A stretch of DNA of 64,000 nucleotides from Priestia megaterium (GTDB taxonomy: Bacteria; Bacillota; Bacilli; Bacillales; Bacillaceae_H). This document shows, one piece after another, positions 28,309 to 37,577 of the stretch. Location: assembly GCF_023824195.1 (NCBI RefSeq), contig NZ_CP085442.1:4688001-4752000 (forward strand), read 5' to 3'. How positions within the stretch are numbered: the first letter of the stretch is position 1; the number at the start of each line of letters is the position of its first letter. The notes under the pieces are model-generated. The model saw only the letters and a list, made by a program, of their open reading frames with translations. It was not told the DNA's origin and ran no database searches. The translations under genes and the position numbers were made by a program.

Positions 28309-28914
28309 TTATGCTTGAAAAGGTTGACCTGCTTCATATTTGTCTTCAAGTACTAAGATCCCTTTTTCTTGAGGAGCGTTCGGAAGCGCCAGCTCTTTAG
28401 CAGAGCAAATCATACCTGAAGAAGGTACACCGCGCAGCTCTGCATCTTTAATGATCATACCACTTGGCATAACCGCTCCTACTTTTGCTACCACGACTTT
28501 TTGACCTGCGTCTACATTTGGTGCTCCACATACAATTTGAAGTGTTTCTGTGCCAACATCTACTTTACAGATGTTCAGCTTATCCGCATTTGGATGCTTC
28601 TCTTTTTCTTGAACATATCCCACTACAAATTTAGGAGATAAATCCACTTCAAGTTTACCTTCAAAACCGCTTTCGCTAAGTACACGATTTACTTCTTCCA
28701 CCATTTCTTCTGTTAATTCAAGAGAACCATTTCCCTCTACTTTTAACTTAGAAGAAGCATGAAAGATGTTATAGCCAGCTGTTGTATTTGATTTTTGATC
28801 AAAGATACGCACAACGTCGCCTTTTGTTTCAAACGTGCGATTTTCAATTGCGATATCTTCTAGCTTGACGATTAACGTATCGCCGATGCCTTCTTTATTA
28901 TAAAAAAGATTCAT
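28309..28914 (-). CDS. ytpR: tRNA-binding-domain protein YtpR
   Basis: A 201-residue protein whose C-terminal half (about 90-198) is an EMAP-II/PheT-type tRNA-binding OB fold: [49 protein letters not shown]. The N-terminal 80 residues are a separate DUF4479-like domain. It resembles the free-standing tRNA-binding module of phenylalanyl-tRNA synthetase beta and of CsaA; its cellular role is unknown. It starts two bases after the ytpQ stop, so the pair is translationally coupled in a ytpPQR cluster. Confidence 0.88.
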   Translation of the reverse strand: MNLFYNKEGIGDTLIVKLEDIAIENRTFETKGDVVRIFDQKSNTTAGYNIFHASSKLKVEGNGSLELTEEMVEEVNRVLSESGFEGKLEVDLSPKFVVGYVQEKEKHPNADKLNICKVDVGTETLQIVCGAPNVDAGQKVVVAKVGAVMPSGMIIKDAELRGVPSSGMICSAKELALPNAPQEKGILVLEDKYEAGQPFQA

Positions 28915-28916
28915 AA

Positions 28917-29729
28917 TTAGTCCCGTCCTTTACTGCGATTTTTTCCTAGAATAAAAATAGGTTCTAGCTCACCGTTTTCGTATAAAAATGAAAGAGCTGT
29001 GATGGGTACACGTCCACTTGCAAAAAAGCTCATGGTCATCTGCGCAAGAATATCATAACCCGTTTCGTTTTGGATATCAGCTAGAATCAACACATCTTGA
29101 TGAGGTACTGCTACAGCCATTGTGCCCGAAACACTAGAAGCAAAATCTTGCAAAAATGCCTCGTTAAGAATTCGGCTTGCATCGTATCCATCGTTCTGAT
29201 TTACAAAATAAAAGTCATTGCCTGCTACCGTATCTTTTTTATGTGAAATCGGCAAAGAGCGAAGATTAAATTTAGCCATTTCCCGCACTGCGGATAGATC
29301 TAAACTTTCCTTGCGAATTAGTTTCTCATCTAATAGACGATATGTATTGCCTAAATCAAGCGCATAATAAATGCGTGTTTCAGCTGTATGTTCATCATAA
29401 ATCAACGGCACGTCTTCATTCGATTTATCCGGAAAAGACGTTGAGCGAATAACTGGATAAATGCGCTTTTCTTTTCCCGTTACCTGCTGTTCATCGTTCA
29501 TAACACGAAGAGCTTCTTTTATATAATATACCATTTCATCTAGAGCTGCTTCCTTTTTTTCTTCCCATTTTGCAATTAGCCCAGGTAAAGAAATGGTTAC
29601 ACCTTTTTTCGTTTCCTGATGTTCAACGCGCAGCGTATCTTTTTCACGATCAAATAAAAATGACCACTCCGCACCCGTTAATCGCTCTTCTAGTAGTTTT
29701 CTCATCTTTTGACTATTCATTTTCGCCAT
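28917..29729 (-). CDS. ytpQ: DUF1444 family protein YtpQ
   Basis: A 270-residue cytoplasmic protein of the DUF1444 family, found across Bacilli with no known function. Recognisable blocks are the N-terminal [17 protein letters not shown]-type (seen as [11 protein letters not shown]), the [12 protein letters not shown] strand and the C-terminal [19 protein letters not shown]. The start is ATG 29727-29729, seven bases after AAAGGAGG. It lies between ytpP and ytpR on one strand. Confidence 0.82.
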   Translation of the reverse strand: MAKMNSQKMRKLLEERLTGAEWSFLFDREKDTLRVEHQETKKGVTISLPGLIAKWEEKKEAALDEMVYYIKEALRVMNDEQQVTGKEKRIYPVIRSTSFPDKSNEDVPLIYDEHTAETRIYYALDLGNTYRLLDEKLIRKESLDLSAVREMAKFNLRSLPISHKKDTVAGNDFYFVNQNDGYDASRILNEAFLQDFASSVSGTMAVAVPHQDVLILADIQNETGYDILAQMTMSFFASGRVPITALSFLYENGELEPIFILGKNRSKGRD

Positions 29730-29760
29730 ATTTACGCCTCCTTTTCTCATTTTTATGTAT

Positions 29761-29794
29761 GAAGACTGATAGCTGTAGATCGCTATCAGTCTTC
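29761..29794 (-). terminator. Stem-loop between ytpP and ytpQ
   Basis: A perfect 13-bp stem (GAAGACTGATAGC and complement) with an 8-base loop but no T-run on the minus strand. It is more likely an mRNA processing or stability element than a terminator. Confidence 0.5.
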
Positions 29795-29801
29795 ACTTGA
29801 T

Positions 29802-30119
29802 TTATGCATTTAAGCCGTTAATAAACTCTTCAATTTCTTCTTTTGTTTTACGGTCTTTGCTGACAAAACGCCCTGTTTCTTCTCCGTTGCTGTAACCAAC
29901 AAAGCTTGGAATTCCAAAGATGCTTAATTCTGCACAAAGATCGATAAAGTCGTCGCGGTCGACATAGTGAAATGTATACTCGCTATGATTCGCCTCAATT
30001 TCTGGAAGCACAGGCTCGATTACTCGGCAATCTGGGCACCAGTCTGCTGAAAACATCATGATATGTTTTCCTTCTTTAATGATTTCTTTGTATTGTTCAA
30101 TTGTTTGCATTTTTTCCAT
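29802..30119 (-). CDS. ytpP: Thioredoxin-like protein YtpP
   Basis: A 105-residue thioredoxin-fold protein with a CPDC active site (C28 and C31 in SADWCPDCRV) and the cis-proline in FGIPSFVGY. It is a thiol-disulfide exchange protein; YtpP has been linked to bacillithiol systems in B. subtilis, but its substrates are uncertain. The start is ATG 30117-30119 after GGAGGAAAG; the ATG five codons earlier contains that ribosome site. It is first in ytpP-ytpQ-ytpR. Confidence 0.9.
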   Translation of the reverse strand: MEKMQTIEQYKEIIKEGKHIMMFSADWCPDCRVIEPVLPEIEANHSEYTFHYVDRDDFIDLCAELSIFGIPSFVGYSNGEETGRFVSKDRKTKEEIEEFINGLNA

Positions 30120-30272
30120 TTTTCTTTCCTCCACTTTTTCTTTTACTTTCGTATTTAAACGGCTAAAGCCCTATACATTATTTAATCCTTCTACATCAAA
30201 ACATAGTATATGAGTTGTTGCAACTATCATACACTGATGCTTTTCTATTATAAAGGGTTACAAAGAAATTTC

Positions 30273-30797
30273 CTATTGAACAGCTTGATTTGTCCTAAAA
30301 TCCAGCTGTCCTTTTAGCATTAAAACAACCTGATAAAACATAGCGGTCCGATCTAAATTTCCATTGGTAAAAATACCGATTGCTCCTTCTTTTTTTCGAA
30401 TATTCTTTTGGTTTGTATACACTTCCATAGCTTCGGCTAATTCTTTTTTGTCATGACGAAGCATACCGGCTACCGCTTCAGGAAGCCGAATACGAGCCCC
30501 TCCACCTAAAATCGGTTCAAGGTCCTTAGAGGTAACAAGGCTTCCCCAATTGCAAAGGAATAAGCCATGAGGCGTTTCCTGCACCCCTCCTTCAAGCCCA
30601 ATACCAATATCAGCACCTGTCTCTTTGACAGCAGCACGCGCGCGGTTAATCGCTCCTTGGATGGTTTCTTCGTCAGAAAAAGGCTGTGGCGACACCCCGG
30701 ACTGCACATCTACCTCTACATATGTAAAAGTATCTCCAAATACTTTTTTTACTGCATTTACTTTTGTTGGATTCTTCGTTCCGATTGAAATTTTCAT
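30273..30797 (-). CDS. DUF84 inosine/xanthosine triphosphatase
   Basis: A 174-residue member of the YjjX/DUF84 family, which hydrolyses non-canonical purine nucleoside triphosphates (ITP, XTP) and keeps them out of nucleic acids. Family motifs are the N-terminal SIGTKNPTKVNAVKKVF, VSPQPFSDEETIQGA, and the glycine/glutamate site GIGLEGGV. AGGAG lies seven bases before ATG. It sits alone between ytpP and the M42 peptidase gene. Confidence 0.88.
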   Translation of the reverse strand: MKISIGTKNPTKVNAVKKVFGDTFTYVEVDVQSGVSPQPFSDEETIQGAINRARAAVKETGADIGIGLEGGVQETPHGLFLCNWGSLVTSKDLEPILGGGARIRLPEAVAGMLRHDKKELAEAMEVYTNQKNIRKKEGAIGIFTNGNLDRTAMFYQVVLMLKGQLDFRTNQAVQ

Positions 30798-30855
30798 TTT
30801 TTTCTCCTGTCATTATGAAACAAAGCAACCGCAAAAGCAGCTGCTTTGTTCTTCT

Positions 30856-31929
30856 TTATCCGTTTTGCTTAATCGTATCGAGCGTTGTTTGGTCTGTAGA
30901 ACGTACAAGTTTGACTAGTAATTCTTTTGCGGCTGCATAGTCATCTACATGAATCATAGATGCATGAGTATGAATATAACGTGAACATACGCCGATTACC
31001 GCAGAAGGAACTCCATTATTAGAAGTATGAACGCGCCCTGCATCCGTACCTCCTGGAGAAACAAAGTATTGATAAGGGATGCTGTTTGTCTCAGCTGTAT
31101 CTAAAATAAATTCTCTCATTCCTCTATGTGTGACCATCGTACGGTCAAAGATACGAAGTAATACGCCTTTTCCTAACTGTCCAAATGCATTTTTATCGCC
31201 TGATGTATCGTTAGCAGGACTAGCATCTAGTGCATAAAACAAATCCGGTTTAATCATATTCGCAGCTGATTGAGCACCGCGAAGTCCTACTTCTTCTTGA
31301 ACAGTAGCTCCAGAATATAAGATATTTGGCAATTTTTCATTTTTTACTTCTTTTAATAATTCAATCGCAAGTCCGCACCCATAGCGGTTATCCCATGCTT
31401 TCGCCAGTATTTTCTTTTCATTTGCCATTGGCGTAAACGGACAAATCGGTACAATTTGATCGCCAGGACGAATGCCCATTTCTGCTACTTCCTGCTTGCT
31501 ATCTGCGCCCACATCAATCATCATATTTTTAATGGCCATTGGCTTGTTGCGCTGTGATTCGTCTAATAAATGGGGAGGGATAGAAGCAATTACGCCGGTG
31601 ATAGGACCTTTTTTTGTAACAACATGGACGCGTTGAGCTAGCAGTACTTGACTCCACCATCCTCCTAGAGTTTGAAAACGAAGCATTCCTTTATCTGTTA
31701 CAGACGTAACCATAAATCCTACTTCGTCCATATGTCCTGCTACCATTACTTTAGGGCCTTTTTCTTCATTATAGCGAACGCCGAATAAACTTCCTAACCC
31801 ATCTTGAATGACTTCATCTACAAGGGGTTCAATTTGCGAGCGCATAAATGAACGTACTTGATGTTCGTTTCCAGCGGCACCTGGTAACTCCGTTAATGTT
31901 TTAAATAGAGATAGCGTTTCATTGTTCAT
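30856..31929 (-). CDS. ytoP: M42-family aminopeptidase YtoP
   Basis: A 357-residue glutamyl aminopeptidase/endoglucanase-type M42 enzyme, a di-zinc peptidase that forms large tetrahedral complexes in relatives. Metal and catalytic sites seen are H66 and D68 in [14 protein letters not shown] (Asp near 180), the catalytic QEEVGLRGA (near 213), the ligand ALDASPAND and the late THASM histidine. GGAG lies six bases before ATG. It is divergent from ytzB, with the same neighbours as in B. subtilis. Confidence 0.92.
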   Translation of the reverse strand: MNNETLSLFKTLTELPGAAGNEHQVRSFMRSQIEPLVDEVIQDGLGSLFGVRYNEEKGPKVMVAGHMDEVGFMVTSVTDKGMLRFQTLGGWWSQVLLAQRVHVVTKKGPITGVIASIPPHLLDESQRNKPMAIKNMMIDVGADSKQEVAEMGIRPGDQIVPICPFTPMANEKKILAKAWDNRYGCGLAIELLKEVKNEKLPNILYSGATVQEEVGLRGAQSAANMIKPDLFYALDASPANDTSGDKNAFGQLGKGVLLRIFDRTMVTHRGMREFILDTAETNSIPYQYFVSPGGTDAGRVHTSNNGVPSAVIGVCSRYIHTHASMIHVDDYAAAKELLVKLVRSTDQTTLDTIKQNG

Positions 31930-32016
31930 ATATACTCTCCTTTATGTATCATTTTCTTTATTGTATCGAAAACCGGAAATAGTTGCTAGTTCCGTCCTTC
32001 TCTTCTATAACTCAAC

Positions 32017-32046
32017 TTAACAAAGCATTCGACAATTTGATATAAT
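32017..32046 (+). promoter_or_regulatory. Sigma-A promoter of ytzB
   Basis: TTAACA (32017-32022), 18-base spacer ending TGA, TATAAT (32041-32046): a strong extended -10 promoter. Confidence 0.7.
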
Positions 32047-32081
32047 GATGAAAACATATCCTTAAAAAGCAGGTGAATAAC

Positions 32082-32393
32082 GTGAAATGGACTCAACTAA
32101 TAGCAGGAGCTGCAGTCGGATTTGCAAGCGCTTATATTCTTCAAAAAAGAAAGTCGTCAATTTCCTCATCGGAAGCCCTTACGATTATTAAAAGCGCTTT
32201 TAAACAAAATGGGGCAATCGACGGCTCATGGATTGAAACAACGACTAAAGTCATTCAAAAACATGGTCTCTCTTTTTATGGTTATACAGGTGGAATTATC
32301 AGAACACGTGATGCAAAACAGGAACATTACGAGTTTTTCATTGATAAAAAAAGCGGTTCTATTATTGAATTGACGCTGAATGCATCCGTTTAA
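32082..32393 (+). CDS. ytzB: Small PepSY-like protein YtzB
   Basis: A 103-residue protein with an N-terminal membrane segment (QLIAGAAVGFASAYIL, about 5-20) then a PepSY-like alpha/beta domain (about 30-100; IDGSWIETTTKVIQKHG ... YEFFIDKKSGSIIELT). Its function is unknown. I chose GTG 32082-32084, eight bases after AGCAGG; the GTG three codons earlier overlaps that site. Its last 32 bases overlap the end of ytnP on the other strand. Confidence 0.8.
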   Translation: MKWTQLIAGAAVGFASAYILQKRKSSISSSEALTIIKSAFKQNGAIDGSWIETTTKVIQKHGLSFYGYTGGIIRTRDAKQEHYEFFIDKKSGSIIELTLNASV

Positions 32394-33219
32394 TTTCGTC
32401 AACTATTTCTCCTTTATTATCCCATTTTACAGCTCGATAAAAAGCATCATGATAAAAACTTAGCCAAACTTGATTCTCATAGGCATAAGCTAGCCACTGC
32501 TGCTTTTGTTCAATCGAAGTCATTGGATAATCATCATATGCCATTACCCATAAGACATTTTGATGTGCATGTGTTGGCAACAGATCGCCCATGTGCACTA
32601 AGATGTCATTGTTTCCTTTTAATACAACTACAGCATGACCATCGCTGTGACCGCCGGTATGATGAACCGTTACTCCAGGCACAATTTCATCTTTGTCGCT
32701 AAATGTTATTACTTGATGCTGAATAAATTCCCAATTTTGTTTCCAATACGTATTTTTAGAACGTATATTAGGATTTCTCATTTCATTCCACTCAATTTCA
32801 CTAACAAAAATTCTTGCATTTGGAAAAGTAGAGGAAAAATGTCCGTTGCTACATTTTGTTAAGCCTGACACATGATCAAAGTGAAGATGCGTCATAATGA
32901 CATGAGTAATATCTTCGCACGTAAACCCTAACTTTTGTAAATCTTCAGCAATAAATGATTCTTCTGTTACACCAAAATGACGCTTTTTTTTCTCATCCAA
33001 CATACCATTTCCTATGCCTGCATCAATTAACATGAGGTGTTTTTCAGTTTGAACGAGCAAAGGATCAGTCCTCATTGGAATTCGATTTCCTTCTGAGATA
33101 GGATATTTTTTTGTCCAAAGCTCTTTTGGAACAACACCAAACATTGCTCCTCCGTCTAAATGATTATTCCCTCCACGAAGCCATGTCACTTTTAATTCGC
33201 CTATTGTTAACGTTTCCAT
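32362..33219 (-). CDS. ytnP: Metallo-beta-lactamase-fold lactonase YtnP
   Basis: A 285-residue MBL-fold hydrolase with the full HxHxDH motif (H111, H113, D115, H116 in THLHFDHVSGL) and downstream ligands in HTGGHSDGH and HMGDLLP. B. subtilis YtnP was described as a quorum-quenching lactonase that blocks Streptomyces streptomycin signalling; the same activity is likely but unproven here. GGAGGTG precedes the ATG. Its end overlaps ytzB tail to tail by 32 bases. Confidence 0.88.
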   Translation of the reverse strand: METLTIGELKVTWLRGGNNHLDGGAMFGVVPKELWTKKYPISEGNRIPMRTDPLLVQTEKHLMLIDAGIGNGMLDEKKKRHFGVTEESFIAEDLQKLGFTCEDITHVIMTHLHFDHVSGLTKCSNGHFSSTFPNARIFVSEIEWNEMRNPNIRSKNTYWKQNWEFIQHQVITFSDKDEIVPGVTVHHTGGHSDGHAVVVLKGNNDILVHMGDLLPTHAHQNVLWVMAYDDYPMTSIEQKQQWLAYAYENQVWLSFYHDAFYRAVKWDNKGEIVDEIKRMHSASIQ

Positions 33220-33276
33220 TTTACACCTCCATTATATTCCTTTTTATTTTATCACTATCTCCTTCTCTTTTTGAAC

Positions 33277-33305
33277 AAAAAAAGACTGAGGAACTCAGTC
33301 TTTTT
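33277..33305 (-). terminator. Rho-independent terminator of trmB
   Basis: AAAAAAAGACTGAG / CTCAGTCTTTTT with a GAA loop, overlapping the trmB stop codon. Confidence 0.9.
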
Positions 33306-33945
33306 CGTTCAGGTATTTTACTTCACAGCGGTAAATGCGGCTGCCTTTTTGTGAAAATTTCTCTTCATATTCCGTCATAACATTGCCTTCAAAATCGTTT
33401 TTATGCAAATCTAAGCTAATGTATTTGAGAAGAAGCCCATATTCTGAAAAGCTTGTCAATGAATATTCAAATAGCCCTTGATTATCTGTTTTAAAGTGAA
33501 TTTCTCCACCATCAACCAGCAGGTTTTCATACATACTTAAGAACGTTTTGTATGTTAAACGGCGCTTGGCATGTCTCTTTTTTGGCCATGGATCAGAGAA
33601 ATTGAGATAAACGCGACCCACGTCATTTTTTGCAAAGAACTCACTAAGATGGTTAGCATCTACATTCAACAGCTTTAAATTTGGCAGCTCTTCTTCAATC
33701 AATCGTTCTAGAGCACTTAAGATGACACTTTCATACATTTCAATTCCAATATAGTTGATATGCGGATTTTGTTTAGCCATCCCTACTAAAAATTGGCCTT
33801 TTCCTGTTCCTACTTCAATATGAAGAGGATTTTCGTTTCCAAAAACCTCTTTCCAGTTCCCTTTATACTCTGCTGGGTTTGGAACCACGTATTGGGGATT
33901 TTCAGCAATTTTATCTTTTGCCCAAGGTTTGTTTCGTAATCTCAT
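33295..33945 (-). CDS. trmB: tRNA (guanine-N7-)-methyltransferase
   Basis: A 216-residue SAM-dependent enzyme that makes m7G46 in the tRNA variable loop. The SAM site is [16 protein letters not shown] (about 43-58), and the family signature is [18 protein letters not shown] (about 113-130), followed by [12 protein letters not shown]. The start is ATG 33943-33945 after GAGGTG. It was ytmQ in B. subtilis, with the same neighbours ytnP and ytzH. Confidence 0.96.
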   Translation of the reverse strand: MRLRNKPWAKDKIAENPQYVVPNPAEYKGNWKEVFGNENPLHIEVGTGKGQFLVGMAKQNPHINYIGIEMYESVILSALERLIEEELPNLKLLNVDANHLSEFFAKNDVGRVYLNFSDPWPKKRHAKRRLTYKTFLSMYENLLVDGGEIHFKTDNQGLFEYSLTSFSEYGLLLKYISLDLHKNDFEGNVMTEYEEKFSQKGSRIYRCEVKYLNEKD

Positions 33946-33978
33946 GTTGCACCTCTTTAATGTATTTTGACGCATTGA

Positions 33979-34010
33979 AAATGTCGGTTATTCGAAACAA
34001 CCGACATTCT
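33979..34010. other. Stem-loop upstream of trmB
   Basis: GAAAATGTCGGTT / AACCGACATTCTC, a stem of ten perfect pairs (AATGTCGGTT) extended by weaker pairs, with a 9-base loop, in the divergent gap between trmB and ytzH, 34 bases before trmB. There is no T-run. It may be an operator or a 5'-leader hairpin. Confidence 0.5.
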
Positions 34011-34072
34011 CATGCATAATTGTGTTTAGATAGAAAAAAATAAGAGCATCATACGAGAAAGGATGATGCTTA

Positions 34073-34351
34073 ATGCCTTTAAATGCCGAACACCAAATGA
34101 ATATATTAAAAGATATTTTATCTAATCATCAAAGTGATTGCTGCGGAACGGTTGCGGAATGTGAACAGGTTGAACGTTTAATTCAATCAATGTTAGCAAA
34201 AGGATATGCTAGCACAGACGTACAAGCAACACTACAAAACGTGTATAAATACACGCAAGATGCAAAAAGTGCTGCTCATTTAGACGAACATATTCAAACC
34301 AATCAACAAAATTTATCACAATGGGTCCAAGAACTATCTACCTTGTCATAA
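34073..34351 (+). CDS. ytzH: YtzH-like protein
   Basis: A 92-residue helical, acidic protein of the YtzH family with a CC pair (SDCCGTVAECEQ, about 21-32). Its function is unknown. It lies between trmB and ytmP as in B. subtilis. GAAAGGATG precedes the ATG. It ends six bases before the convergent ytmP stop. Confidence 0.82.
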   Translation: MPLNAEHQMNILKDILSNHQSDCCGTVAECEQVERLIQSMLAKGYASTDVQATLQNVYKYTQDAKSAAHLDEHIQTNQQNLSQWVQELSTLS

Positions 34352-34357
34352 TCTTTG

Positions 34358-35182
34358 CTACTGTGCTTGAATGTCGTTGACGAGCAACATCCGAAGATAT
34401 TCAAGCCAGTAATTCATTTCAGAATGTTCATTTTTCGAACGATGCCATTCAATGAATAAAATGGTTTGACTTATCACATACCACTTCATTCTCTTTTTCA
34501 AGTTCTCGGTTAGTTCAACCCCATAATGCTCAAGCCATTCTTCCCACTGAGATGGATTGATGTACCAATAAAGCAATAAACCTAAATCAATAGCAGGATC
34601 TGCAATCATCGCTCCGTCCCAGTCGATTAAATATAGCTGCGTATTCTCTCCAAGCATCCAGTTATTGTGGTTCACATCACAGTGACACACAACATATTTA
34701 TCTGTCTGAACGGACGGAAGCTCTGCTTGTAAATAACTGATTCCCTGCTCTACAATACTCTCTTTTTGAAGTCGTTCGTCCACATTCTCTACAATATCGG
34801 CTAGCACGTCTTCGGGAAGAAGCGGTGTTTTCCCCAACCTTTTCAACATATCTAATAACTCGTTTGAATGATGAATTTTACTAAGCAATTCTGTCACTCG
34901 ACTCGAATTCATATCTTTTGGTTTTAATTCTCGACCATCTAGCCAGTGCTGAGCTGTGATCACATCTCCATTTTCCATTCGTCTTGTCCACACGAGCTTC
35001 GGTACAATTCCTTCAGCTGACAATACTGCTAAAAAAGGTGATGAATTACGCTTTAAAAAAAGCTTTCGGTCTTGAAATTTTGCAAAATAAGCTTCTCCTG
35101 TCGCTCCGCCAGCAGGAGTAATTTCCCATTCGCTTCCTAATATATCTTCCAACCAATTCACCTTCAATTTCAACACACACAT
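34358..35182 (-). CDS. ytmP: APH-family phosphotransferase YtmP
   Basis: A 274-residue kinase-fold protein of the aminoglycoside/choline phosphotransferase family. The catalytic loop is VCHCDVNHNNWML (HxDxxxxN) and the metal motif is YLIDWDGAMIADP (DxD); both are intact, so it should be active, on an unknown small substrate. The start is uncertain: ATG 35180-35182 is used, but no ribosome site fits well. GTG 35200 or GTG 35161 are possible, the latter giving the N-terminus closest to my memory of the B. subtilis protein. Confidence 0.85.
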   Translation of the reverse strand: MCVLKLKVNWLEDILGSEWEITPAGGATGEAYFAKFQDRKLFLKRNSSPFLAVLSAEGIVPKLVWTRRMENGDVITAQHWLDGRELKPKDMNSSRVTELLSKIHHSNELLDMLKRLGKTPLLPEDVLADIVENVDERLQKESIVEQGISYLQAELPSVQTDKYVVCHCDVNHNNWMLGENTQLYLIDWDGAMIADPAIDLGLLLYWYINPSQWEEWLEHYGVELTENLKKRMKWYVISQTILFIEWHRSKNEHSEMNYWLEYLRMLLVNDIQAQ

Positions 35183-35251
35183 TTCGTTTAAAAATTTCAC
35201 TCAATAAAGCAATCTATTAAGACATCATGACGTTATTTTCTTAGTAAATAA

Positions 35252-35290
35252 AAAAGACGGCTATTGAGGATATGTATCAATAGCCATCCT
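35252..35290 (-). terminator. Rho-independent terminator of pullulanase gene
   Basis: GGCTATTGA / TCAATAGCC stem (9 bp), followed on the minus strand by GTCTTTTTTATTT, 55 bases past the stop. Confidence 0.85.
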
Positions 35291-35343
35291 TTATAAATAT
35301 TATCTCCATCACACTTTTTTCGTCAAGTGGTTGAAGACAATAA

Positions 35344-37485
35344 TTACGTTTGAAATAAAATAAGAACGCTAAGCTTTGAAACGTTTATAGCATTATTCTC
35401 TATAGTAGGATACCCATTTTTATATACTTTACAATGATCAAGTGCTATTTTCCATGGTCCTTCTGGCAAAACTATTTTTTCTTCCATTAGGCCTTGATTA
35501 AAAAACACGATAATATTCTTCCAAGGACCGTAAGCCAATACGTTTGATAAGCAATAGCCAATAACGGATTGCGGCGTGTTTAGGAAAGAGACATGCTGCC
35601 TAATCGCTGAAGCATCTCCCAAGCGAAATGCACCGTGCTGTTTGCGAATACGAATCAGCTCTTGAACCCAATTCACATCACGAGAAAATTTGATCCGTCG
35701 ATTCCAATCAAGTGCATTAATATCATCGGGTGAATTATAGCTGTTCTCTACGCCTTGTTTAGTGCGGTAAAACTCTTGACCACTATGAAGAAACGGTATG
35801 CCTTGCGAAAGAAGCACAATAGCAGTAGCAAGGCGGTGACGACTTCTACGAGTGTCTTCGTCTTCTTCTCCATTTGAATTCGTTAACTTATCCCACAGCG
35901 TATGATTATCATGTGATTCAACGTAATTAACTGATTGTGCTAGATTTATAAATAAAGCCCGGCTGTCTTCTTTATCCAGAATGCTCCCCGCTATCACAGA
36001 TTGCACTGCCTCTTTTTGATGAATATTTCCGCTGATAAAACCTTTTTCATACACATCAAACGTGCTTCCTTTTACAGAATCTCGAAAGCGATCATTAAAA
36101 TAGCCGATTTGAGGCGTTTGGCGAGCATTCGCCATAATTGCTTTTTGATTGTAGGAGAGAGGAGTATTTAAATCCCAGCCTTCGCCAAAAACCAAAATAG
36201 TAGAATCAATTTCATTTATTTTTTCCCGAATGATGTTCATCGTTTCTATATCTAAAATCCCCATGAGGTCAAAGCGAAACCCATCAACATCGTACTCTTT
36301 TATCCAAAATAATACTGAATCGATAATAAACTTTTGCACCATTTTCCGTTCAGAAGCAAAATCATTTCCTACTCCCGTCCCGTTCGAAGGCATCCCAAAC
36401 TCATCATGTCGAAAATAATAGCCTGGAACAATTTTTTCAAAAGGTGATTCTTCTCGTACAAATACGTGATTATAAACTACATCTATAATAACACGGAATC
36501 CCTGTTGATGAAGGGTTGATATTAATTGTTTCACTTCAGCAATACGAGTGGCAGGATTTGAAGGGTCAGCGGAGTAGCTTCCTTCTGGTACATTAAACAA
36601 CAATGGATTATACCCCCAATTATAAGAAGCATGAGGATTTAATTCATCTACTCCGCCAAAGTCGTTAATAGGAAGAAATTCAAGGTGGGTCACTCCTAGC
36701 TCTTTTAAATAATGAAGGCCTGTTGTTTTGCCTGGATGCCCGCTTGATTCAATAACAGCTAGGTACGTACCTTTTTTTTCTATCCCGCTTGAAGGATGAA
36801 TAGAAAAGTCTCGAACGTGCATTTCGTAAATAACGGCATCCGTTGGCTGAAGGAAAGGCGGCTTTTCATGGAGATGAACATAGGCTGTATGAAGATTTAT
36901 CAGAACTCCGTATTCACTATTTGCTGTAGCTGCAACGGCATAAGGGTCCACCGCTTCATTTGTCCGGCCGTTTACATCTATTAAAAATCGATAATAATAC
37001 CCTTCTTTATCTAAGGAAAGTTCCTTTTCCCATACGCCTTTTTTTTGACGAGTCATGACGTACAGTTCCTCTTTCCCGCTATTTGCATGTATTAATTTTA
37101 AAACCACTGCTGATGCAGTTGGAGCCCAAATTTTTATCATAATATGATCTGAATAAAAGGCTGCACCCAAATCATTTTGATTATAATAAAATCTCTCATC
37201 AAACTCTTTGGTTCGTATAACAGCCCCTACCTGCAGCGGAACTTTCTCCCCGTAATTATCACAGATAACGTACGACTGTCCAATTTCTATGCTACCTGCA
37301 ACCTTGCCTTCATATTTGATAAAACCTTCTAATTCATGTACGTTTTCAATAGAGATGGTCTCATGCATTTGTGTACTTTTAATCACAAAAAAATCAATTT
37401 GACCTTCATGATAAGAAGTTGGAACTAAAAGAGTAATACGATCTATTTGATCTAAATAAGCCTGAAACTTATTATCACCAGTCAT
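35344..37485 (-). CDS. amyX: Pullulanase type I
   Basis: A 713-residue GH13 enzyme that cleaves alpha-1,6 branches of pullulan, starch and glycogen-derived limit dextrins. The type I signature YNWGYNP is near residue 293. The GH13 regions follow: VIDVVYNHV, GFRFDLMGI (nucleophile Asp), VFGEGWDLN (acid/base Glu) and ESHDNHTLWD. An N-terminal CBM48-like domain (about 95-195) precedes them. No signal peptide is present, so it is intracellular, as AmyX is. GGAGGAG lies six bases before the ATG. A cre-like site covers the promoter. Confidence 0.94.
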   Translation of the reverse strand: MTGDNKFQAYLDQIDRITLLVPTSYHEGQIDFFVIKSTQMHETISIENVHELEGFIKYEGKVAGSIEIGQSYVICDNYGEKVPLQVGAVIRTKEFDERFYYNQNDLGAAFYSDHIMIKIWAPTASAVVLKLIHANSGKEELYVMTRQKKGVWEKELSLDKEGYYYRFLIDVNGRTNEAVDPYAVAATANSEYGVLINLHTAYVHLHEKPPFLQPTDAVIYEMHVRDFSIHPSSGIEKKGTYLAVIESSGHPGKTTGLHYLKELGVTHLEFLPINDFGGVDELNPHASYNWGYNPLLFNVPEGSYSADPSNPATRIAEVKQLISTLHQQGFRVIIDVVYNHVFVREESPFEKIVPGYYFRHDEFGMPSNGTGVGNDFASERKMVQKFIIDSVLFWIKEYDVDGFRFDLMGILDIETMNIIREKINEIDSTILVFGEGWDLNTPLSYNQKAIMANARQTPQIGYFNDRFRDSVKGSTFDVYEKGFISGNIHQKEAVQSVIAGSILDKEDSRALFINLAQSVNYVESHDNHTLWDKLTNSNGEEDEDTRRSRHRLATAIVLLSQGIPFLHSGQEFYRTKQGVENSYNSPDDINALDWNRRIKFSRDVNWVQELIRIRKQHGAFRLGDASAIRQHVSFLNTPQSVIGYCLSNVLAYGPWKNIIVFFNQGLMEEKIVLPEGPWKIALDHCKVYKNGYPTIENNAINVSKLSVLILFQT

Positions 37486-37523
37486 CTTTTTCTCCTCCTT
37501 ATGCCAATTACCTCTTTAGTAGC

Positions 37524-37560
37524 ATTATATGTAGCAAACGCAAAAACGAAAGCACTTTCA
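37524..37560 (-). promoter_or_regulatory. Candidate promoter of amyX with cre-like palindrome
   Basis: Minus strand TATAAT (complement of 37524-37529). TGAAAGTGCTTTCG (complement of 37547-37560) covers the -35 position, 17 bases upstream. The palindrome GAAAG-TG-CTTTC resembles a cre but lacks the central CG on this strand. Confidence 0.4.
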
Positions 37561-37577
37561 TAGCGTGAATGTTCGTA

